Source: a virus. Taken from it: a stretch of DNA of 64,000 nt. Positions 59,331 through 64,000 of the stretch are shown piece by piece. Position numbers and translations under genes: made by a program. The notes beneath the pieces were generated by a model that did not search any database, was not told the DNA's origin, and was given only the letters and a program-made list of their open reading frames with translations. The DNA lies in the IMG/VR virus record IMGVR_UViG_3300010430_000027, positions 1-64,000 of that record. One strand, given 5' to 3'. Each line of letters opens with the position of its first letter. Position 1 is the stretch's first letter.

Positions 59331-59738
59331 ATGGGAAAATATGCAGATGTGCAAAATGATATATTCTCTGTATTTGATGCCGCTGGTTGGGCCACAGAGA
59401 GTATCAAGACATATCCTCAGAATCACATACCAATCAACCCTGGAACTGAATTTATCAGAGTATCGATAGTTCCTTCTAGTTTTCTTTCTACGCTAGATTC
59501 ACTTTCAGGTCAATTAATTATAGATATATTTACGTCTGCTGGAAACGGACCACTGCGTCCTTTCGAAATTGCAGATATCTTGGATCAATACTTGACAGGA
59601 CAATACTTGGAAACGAGTGGCAATGGTGCTACACAGTTCCTCAACAGTACGGTGGGAGCTGGTCAGTTGGACATTGATGATCCTTCTTTGTATCGATCTA
59701 TTTACACAATTTCTTTTAATTACACTGGAGTACAATAA
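59331..59738 (+). CDS. Tail terminator protein (135 aa)
   Basis: Typical short alpha/beta protein: VQNDIFSVFDAAGWA, FIRVSIVPSSFLSTL, GQLIIDIFTSAGNGPLRPFEIADILDQYL. This pattern matches the DUF4128/terminator family that ends the tail tube. Followed immediately by the tail tube gene (TAATG). Confidence 0.78.
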   Translation: MGKYADVQNDIFSVFDAAGWATESIKTYPQNHIPINPGTEFIRVSIVPSSFLSTLDSLSGQLIIDIFTSAGNGPLRPFEIADILDQYLTGQYLETSGNGATQFLNSTVGAGQLDIDDPSLYRSIYTISFNYTGVQ

Positions 59739-60352
59739 TGGCTAATATTGCCTCAATTGGTGCAGGTCTTTTCTCAGACATGTCTATTTGTGTTGACGTT
59801 GGAGTTGGTAGTGATACTCAGGCGCTTATCGATGCCATCGCAGGCGGCACTCAAACTGAAACAAATTTCAAAGATTGTTTTGCGATAACTGGTGAAATCG
59901 CCAACGGTACCACCCCTGGTGTCGCTGGTAGTGGTGAATTTGTTCGTATTAAAAACATTCGCGAATTCCCAGCGATCGGTACACCACCTAACGTCGTGAA
60001 CGTCCCTGTTTACGGCTCCAAGACTTCTCAGCAAATCCAGGGTCAGGCTGACGCTCCTTCCGTTGAGTTGTCACTTAACTTTGTTGGTGAAGATTGGCAG
60101 GATACCGCTGATTGGCTCGGTTCCAAAGTCGGAGACGGTCTTCAGTATTGTTTTCGTTTTGCATTGCTGAATGCGGAGCCGACAGGTGGTTACGGTTCAG
60201 TCGCGGGTGAAATTGGTACTGTGGAAAACAGTCAGTATTTCTGGATCGGCAAGATGGAAGCCCTTCTGGTAAATCCGCAGTTGACTGATGCTAACACTGC
60301 AACAGTAACCATTACTGTTCAATCAGACTTCTACGGTGCATTTACCGACTAG
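59738..60352 (+). CDS. Major tail tube protein
   Basis: 204 aa, beta-rich, with PVYGSKTSQQIQGQADAPSVELSLNFVGEDW, the typical core of siphovirus tail tube proteins. It lies between terminator and chaperone genes as expected. It would polymerise around the tape measure protein. Confidence 0.88.
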   Translation: MANIASIGAGLFSDMSICVDVGVGSDTQALIDAIAGGTQTETNFKDCFAITGEIANGTTPGVAGSGEFVRIKNIREFPAIGTPPNVVNVPVYGSKTSQQIQGQADAPSVELSLNFVGEDWQDTADWLGSKVGDGLQYCFRFALLNAEPTGGYGSVAGEIGTVENSQYFWIGKMEALLVNPQLTDANTATVTITVQSDFYGAFTD

Positions 60353-60361
60353 TAACTAATG

Positions 60362-60390
60362 GGGGCCTCATCATGGGGTCCCCTTTATTT
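60362..60390 (+). terminator. Hairpin after the tail tube gene
   Basis: GGGG-CC pairs with GG-CCCC (one-base bulge), followed by TTTATTT. It probably lowers transcription into the tail chaperone genes after the abundant tube protein. Confidence 0.55.
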
Positions 60391-60402
60391 CAGAAGAATA
60401 TT

Positions 60403-60636
60403 ATGACAGAAGATGAAAAGCCATTTAGCCAAGCATACGTTCTTAGAACGACTGCAAAGCATATGAGAAAGAGTATTGATATCAGTATTCGTAAGACATT
60501 CGACAGGGTGTCTGAGTTTGCTGAAAATAGAGCGAAATCCGAAGAGGTCTTTTTGACCTTATCATTGTTACATCAAATGAGGAAACAATTGGATGACTTC
60601 CAATATGAAAATTCCGAAAATTTCAAAGGAGAATAG
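60403..60636 (+). CDS. Small tail-region protein (77 aa)
   Basis: Start MTEDEKPFSQAYVLR; longer in-frame starts would run through the hairpin. Helical and charged (RKSIDISIRKTFDRVSEFAEN). Its position between tube and chaperone genes suggests a tail assembly role. Not recognised. Confidence 0.65.
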   Translation: MTEDEKPFSQAYVLRTTAKHMRKSIDISIRKTFDRVSEFAENRAKSEEVFLTLSLLHQMRKQLDDFQYENSENFKGE

Positions 60637-60637
60637 A

Positions 60638-60955
60638 GTGGGAAATCAGGCAGAAAATTTATTAGCTTTGGTCGGTACAACCATGACTAAGTCTGTATCT
60701 TTTATGAATACCAAAGTTGATATTAAAAAATTAAGCGTGGCCCAGGTTCTGGAAATACAAGAACTTGCCAAAGATGCCGCCGAAGAGACTTCCGACAATT
60801 TCGCGTTGCTTAGGTTTGTTATGAATCAAGCCGTTGAAGGCGCAGAAGATCTTACAGACGAACAATTCCAAACTTTTCCCATGGATGAGTTATCAAGCTT
60901 GTCTGGTGAAATCATGAAGTTTTCCGGTATGGGAGAAGATAAGAAGGGAAAGTAG
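60638..60955 (+). CDS. Tail assembly chaperone, short form (gpG-like)
   Basis: GTG start after AAAGGAGAATAGA. 105 aa, helical, in the position of lambda gpG. The final codons include the slippery heptamer GGGAAAG directly before the stop, so a longer GT product is expected. Binds the tape measure protein during tail assembly and is absent from the virion. Confidence 0.82.
   Translation: MGNQAENLLALVGTTMTKSVSFMNTKVDIKKLSVAQVLEIQELAKDAAEETSDNFALLRFVMNQAVEGAEDLTDEQFQTFPMDELSSLSGEIMKFSGMGEDKKGK
60946..60952 (+). promoter_or_regulatory. Programmed -1 frameshift site (GGGAAAG)
   Basis: The heptamer is in the correct phase (G GGA AAG) and is immediately followed by TAG. It is the same heptamer used by lambda G-T. 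After a -1 slip the next codons are GTA GAG CTG and the frame stays open to 61293. Confidence 0.85.
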
Positions 60956-61293
60956 AGCTGTCATCTGGAGAGCTCGTCATTTATGAAATAGCGCATTGTT
61001 TGCAACTTCCGATTTATAAACTCATTCATGAAATGCCTTATACAGAGTTTGTTGGGTGGTTGAGATACTTTGAAATGCGTCCCGAAGGCTGGCGAGAAGA
61101 TGACAGGACTTTCAAGTTACTTCAAGCACAGGGTGTTAAGGCTAAGCCTGAGACAATATTTTCTTCCTTGCGTGCAATATATGGCGCACACGAAGATAAG
61201 AAAGAAGGACAATTGAATGTTAATTCTTTTAGAGGTTCTGCGTTATATAGCAAGATAACACAGGCCAAAGGAGGTGAGAAGATTGGTTCTTAA
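60952..61293 (+). CDS. Tail assembly chaperone, frameshift extension (gpT-like part)
   Basis: Read as VELSSGELVIYEIAHCLQLP... in the -1 frame; there is no good own start (a TTG at 61000 is the only candidate), which fits expression only as a fusion with the 60638 gene. The segment MPYTEFVGWLRYFEMRPEGWREDD is typical of the T part. The full fusion would span 60638-61293. Confidence 0.8.
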   Translation, partial: VELSSGELVIYEIAHCLQLPIYKLIHEMPYTEFVGWLRYFEMRPEGWREDDRTFKLLQAQGVKAKPETIFSSLRAIYGAHEDKKEGQLNVNSFRGSALYSKITQAKGGEKIGS

Positions 61294-61609
61294 GGTCAGT
61301 ATTGGTGGCATTCAAGCTGCCGTTAAAAAGATGAAACAACAAATTGAAGATGCAGAGAAAGCTGCAGCTTTTGTAGAAAAGCAAAAACTTGTGGAAGCTC
61401 TCAGGGTTGTTACTCCCATTGACACTGGAGAAGCCAGAGCTGGGTGGCATGTTGAAAATGATGCGGTTGTCAACCGTGTAGATCATATATCAAAGCTCAA
61501 TCAGGGTTCTTCTAAACAAGCTCCCACTTTCTTTGTAGAACGAACAGTATTGAATAACACGAAGTTACGCCCTAAAGGCGTGATTGTCAAAAACATACCC
61601 TCATCATAA
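61283..61609 (+). CDS. HK97 gp10-like / minor tail protein (108 aa)
   Basis: TTG start chosen because GGAGGT lies 8 bases upstream; GTG at 61274 overlaps that site. The block VTPIDTGEARAGWHVE is the signature of HK97 gp10-family proteins, which act in head-tail or tail completion. Unusual position between chaperone and tape measure genes. Confidence 0.7.
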   Translation: MVLKVSIGGIQAAVKKMKQQIEDAEKAAAFVEKQKLVEALRVVTPIDTGEARAGWHVENDAVVNRVDHISKLNQGSSKQAPTFFVERTVLNNTKLRPKGVIVKNIPSS

Positions 61610-61643
61610 ATATATGGTGGGGGTTTTAAATTAGAGGTACACA

Positions 61644-64000
61644 ATGTCAGGTGTAAGTATAGATTTTGAAGCTAATGCGACATCTGCCAGAAAAGAACTT
61701 GCCTTAATCAATAGGCAACTGGCGGAGTTGATACGCAACTCTGTCAAAACCAATCAATCTCTTGGGGCTATTAGTGGCAATAAGCTGAGAGCAGTAAATA
61801 AGGCAGTAGGTGATACCACCAAGCAAGTAGGTAAATACAAGACTGCCTCTCTTGATACAAATAAGAAAATAGTGGCATCAAACAAAAAAGTTGCCAGTAG
61901 CTTTTTCAGTATAAAGAATGCTGTAATTGGCCTTGCTGCTGCTTTCGCAACCGTTACTGGCGTGAATGCTATAAACCGTTCTGCAGACGCGCTCGTCAAT
62001 CTGGACAATAGATTACGTCTGGTAATAGACAGCACAGACGAACTGATTATAAGGCAGAATTCTTTATACCGTGTTGCCAGAAGAGCTCGTGCCGAATTCA
62101 GAACCACTGTGGAATTGTATTCAGATTTTGCGTTCGCTTTAAAGAACACAAGTAAAAGCGCTGACCAGATAGAACGTTTGACAGAGACCTTGCAGAAGAT
62201 GGCCGTACTGTCTGGAGGTACCGCACAGACAATAAGAGCCGCTTTTGTGCAGCTCAAACAGGGTATCGCCTCAGGTACACTCAGAGGTGAAGAATTGAAT
62301 TCTGTTCTTGAGCAGCTACCTTTCCTGGGTAACGCCTTGAAGGAATCTCTGAAGCTGGACGCGGGAGCATTACGCAAGTTCGCTGAAGAAGGCAAGCTCA
62401 CGACCAATCTTGTGGTGAAGGTTCTGGAAGACTACCGAAAGCGCACTGATGATAAATTTAATAAGACATCCATAACGGCACAACAAGCTGTCGGACAGCT
62501 GACCACATCCATATCCAGATTCTTTGGTACACTCAGTTTGGACTTTGGATTTGCTGAAGGATTCGCCACACGCATAATTGCTATGACAGATGCAGTGGAT
62601 GGGTTTGCTAAGAATCTTCTATTGTCTAGCGTGATAGTGAAGCTTGCTGCAAGGAATTTCGCAACAGACTTTCTCGAAGGTAATTTCTTCAATTTGGTAA
62701 AAGAAGCCGTGCTTAATGGAGATGTACTGTTGAGCAGATCTTTTAAGCTATATTCATTTTATCAGGATATGCATGAGAAGATTACCGGTCTATTGGCTAT
62801 CTTTATTACTCAAAAGAAGAAGTTAGAAGAGGCTATAACAGGTCCCACCCTTAGAGTCAGAGCTGAGACAGCCAGAGAAGAGTTCACCTTGGATGAAGGG
62901 AAGATACCATCATTTGGACAGTTGCTGGAAAAGAATCCTTTTTCCGAAGTGAAAGACAGTTCCAAGGGCCTGCTTCTTGAATTTGCGATACTGCTAAAGA
63001 ATATCGGCGTTTTGATATTTAGCACGTTGTCGGGTATTGCAGGATTGTTTCCCAAACTATTGGGACCACCGATAACCGTAGTTACTAACTTGTTTGTTGA
63101 GTTAAATATATTAGTCACTCGATTCTCTGCCAATGTATTTAAAGCTTCATTTCCGATAAGAGCCTTTGTGGAGTCCATGAATGACACGTTATCGGTATTC
63201 AGGAGAGGTAGAAACGTAGGTAGGGCTTTCACAGAGGTCTTTAGATCTACCAGTATATCTGATCTAAATGACAATCTTGAAGATCTGAACAGAGAGTTCA
63301 TAAGAGGTCCAACCAGAAATTGGCCCGTTGTATGGGAACGTGTTACGAATTCCATACGTACAGCTCTGACGCCTTTACAAGACATGCTAATATCTCTGGG
63401 CCTGATCGATAGCAAGCTTCTGAGAATACGCAACAGACGTTTGGAACGAGCCAAAGAAGTTATAATCTCAACGGCGGAATCCATAACCAGGGCATTCACT
63501 GAAATTCTGGAGCCTGTATTGCAAGTACTATTGGCCAGGCTTGTAGGCTTTGTAACTGTTTGGGCTGAATCATACAGACGTGCAATAACGGATACATTCA
63601 GTGATGCCGGTGGAAGATCTTTGGCTTCAGCCCTTGTCAGACAAGTTAAGGCAATCGTCAAAGTAGTCAGAGACTTAGCATCTGAAGCATTTGAAGGTGT
63701 GTTTGATGTACAGCTTTTTGATGCTAACAACTTTAAAGAGATAGCTTCAACCATATTAACTGTATTTAGAGAAGTATTCTTTAGACTTTTCAGTTTCATA
63801 TCTGGTTTCTTTTCGGAGTTGTCTACTCTGGTGTGGGAATCTGTGAGAGATTCTTTTGGTAACGGTATAGATGCCTTCCTGGCGTTTGCTGGAGATGCAT
63901 TAAAAACTATCTCATCAACAATTTCATCGCCGCTGCAAACTGTTGCAAATGCTTTGTCTGATATAGACTTCGATTTCAGCTTTAACATAGATATTCCGGA
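61644..64000 (+). CDS. Tape measure protein (5' part, continues beyond window)
   Basis: Start after TTAGAGGTACACA. 785 residues are visible and the frame is open at the window end. The N-terminus is helical with repeated Lys and Asn. Residues about 95-240 hold the tape measure domain (FRTTVELYSDFAFAL, LSGGTAQTIRAAFVQLKQG, LRGEELNSVLEQLPFLGNAL). Several hydrophobic stretches follow (LLLEFAILLKNIGVLIF). Sets tail length and may form a channel during DNA entry. The large minus-strand frames over it are shadows. Confidence 0.93.
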   Translation, partial: MSGVSIDFEANATSARKELALINRQLAELIRNSVKTNQSLGAISGNKLRAVNKAVGDTTKQVGKYKTASLDTNKKIVASNKKVASSFFSIKNAVIGLAAAFATVTGVNAINRSADALVNLDNRLRLVIDSTDELIIRQNSLYRVARRARAEFRTTVELYSDFAFALKNTSKSADQIERLTETLQKMAVLSGGTAQTIRAAFVQLKQGIASGTLRGEELNSVLEQLPFLGNALKESLKLDAGALRKFAEEGKLTTNLVVKVLEDYRKRTDDKFNKTSITAQQAVGQLTTSISRFFGTLSLDFGFAEGFATRIIAMTDAVDGFAKNLLLSSVIVKLAARNFATDFLEGNFFNLVKEAVLNGDVLLSRSFKLYSFYQDMHEKITGLLAIFITQKKKLEEAITGPTLRVRAETAREEFTLDEGKIPSFGQLLEKNPFSEVKDSSKGLLLEFAILLKNIGVLIFSTLSGIAGLFPKLLGPPITVVTNLFVELNILVTRFSANVFKASFPIRAFVESMNDTLSVFRRGRNVGRAFTEVFRSTSISDLNDNLEDLNREFIRGPTRNWPVVWERVTNSIRTALTPLQDMLISLGLIDSKLLRIRNRRLERAKEVIISTAESITRAFTEILEPVLQVLLARLVGFVTVWAESYRRAITDTFSDAGGRSLASALVRQVKAIVKVVRDLASEAFEGVFDVQLFDANNFKEIASTILTVFREVFFRLFSFISGFFSELSTLVWESVRDSFGNGIDAFLAFAGDALKTISSTISSPLQTVANALSDIDFDFSFNIDIP

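Noticed and set aside
61754-63988. Large minus-strand frames (217 and 392 codons) over the tape measure gene
   Set aside because: The + strand has a continuous frame with tape measure motifs from 61644; the minus frames lack ribosome sites and show shadow composition (Ser/Leu/Asn runs).

Overview
The window is part of a long-tailed (siphovirus-type) bacteriophage genome. Every convincing gene lies on the + strand. The genome carries a T7-type replication and transcription set (single-subunit RNA polymerase, gp2.5-like ssDNA-binding protein, family A DNA polymerase, flap-type exonuclease, fused primase-helicase, ATP-dependent ligase) together with a siphovirus packaging, head and tail module that ends in an incomplete tape measure gene. 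The host cannot be named from the sequence. Shine-Dalgarno sites, UUCG-loop terminators and extended -10 promoters suggest a Gram-negative bacterium, probably proteobacterial.

Layout. 0.09-1.25 kb: very small membrane-protein genes separated by near-identical terminators. 1.3-15 kb: RNA polymerase, SSB, a structured RNA, DNA polymerase, exonuclease, GIY-YIG endonuclease, primase-helicase and B12-dependent ribonucleotide reductase. 15.0-16.7 kb: a two-gene cassette bracketed by degenerate GGCAn repeat arrays, then tRNA-Tyr. 16.8-20.3 kb: stomatin-like protein, DNA ligase, nucleotidyltransferase-fold protein and small conserved phage genes. 20.3-21.7 kb: a host-type promoter, a highly structured RNA candidate, a 19-bp repeated element, a three-repeat protein with its own leader, and a terminator. 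21.7-28.6 kb: about 25 tightly coupled small genes, including a MazG-like gene and a family of duplicated coiled-coil genes. 28.6-29.3 kb: a non-coding, hairpin-rich region. 29.3-31.3 kb: terminase. 31.3-49.9 kb: fibre and decoration genes with an embedded lysis cassette. 50.3-64 kb: portal, a giant MuF fusion, scaffold, capsid, connectors, tail tube, frameshifted chaperones and tape measure.

Most notable points. (1) The 1540-residue protein after the portal has an N-terminal MuF head-morphogenesis domain, and the rest carries all the conserved motifs of a T7/N4-type single-subunit RNA polymerase. This suggests a virion-carried, injected polymerase besides the free T7-like enzyme at 1.3 kb. 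(2) An identical 19-bp element with a GTTA-AAT-TAAC dyad lies in three inter-operon gaps and is a candidate promoter for one of these polymerases. (3) Two genes at 15.4-16.5 kb are flanked on both sides by G-rich arrays with a period of about 5 nt and may form an undescribed nucleic-acid-binding system. (4) At least two structured non-coding RNA candidates are present. (5) An 812-residue structural protein is built from about 34 copies of an 'A-x-E-T-D-T-A' motif that also occurs at the N-termini of two other virion proteins.

How the parts may work together (inference): the MuF-RNAP would enter the cell with the DNA and transcribe first from the 19-bp elements. The T7-like RNAP, host RNAP at extended -10 promoters, and terminators would then order later expression. 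Protein names rest on visible motifs and remembered families; no database search was possible.
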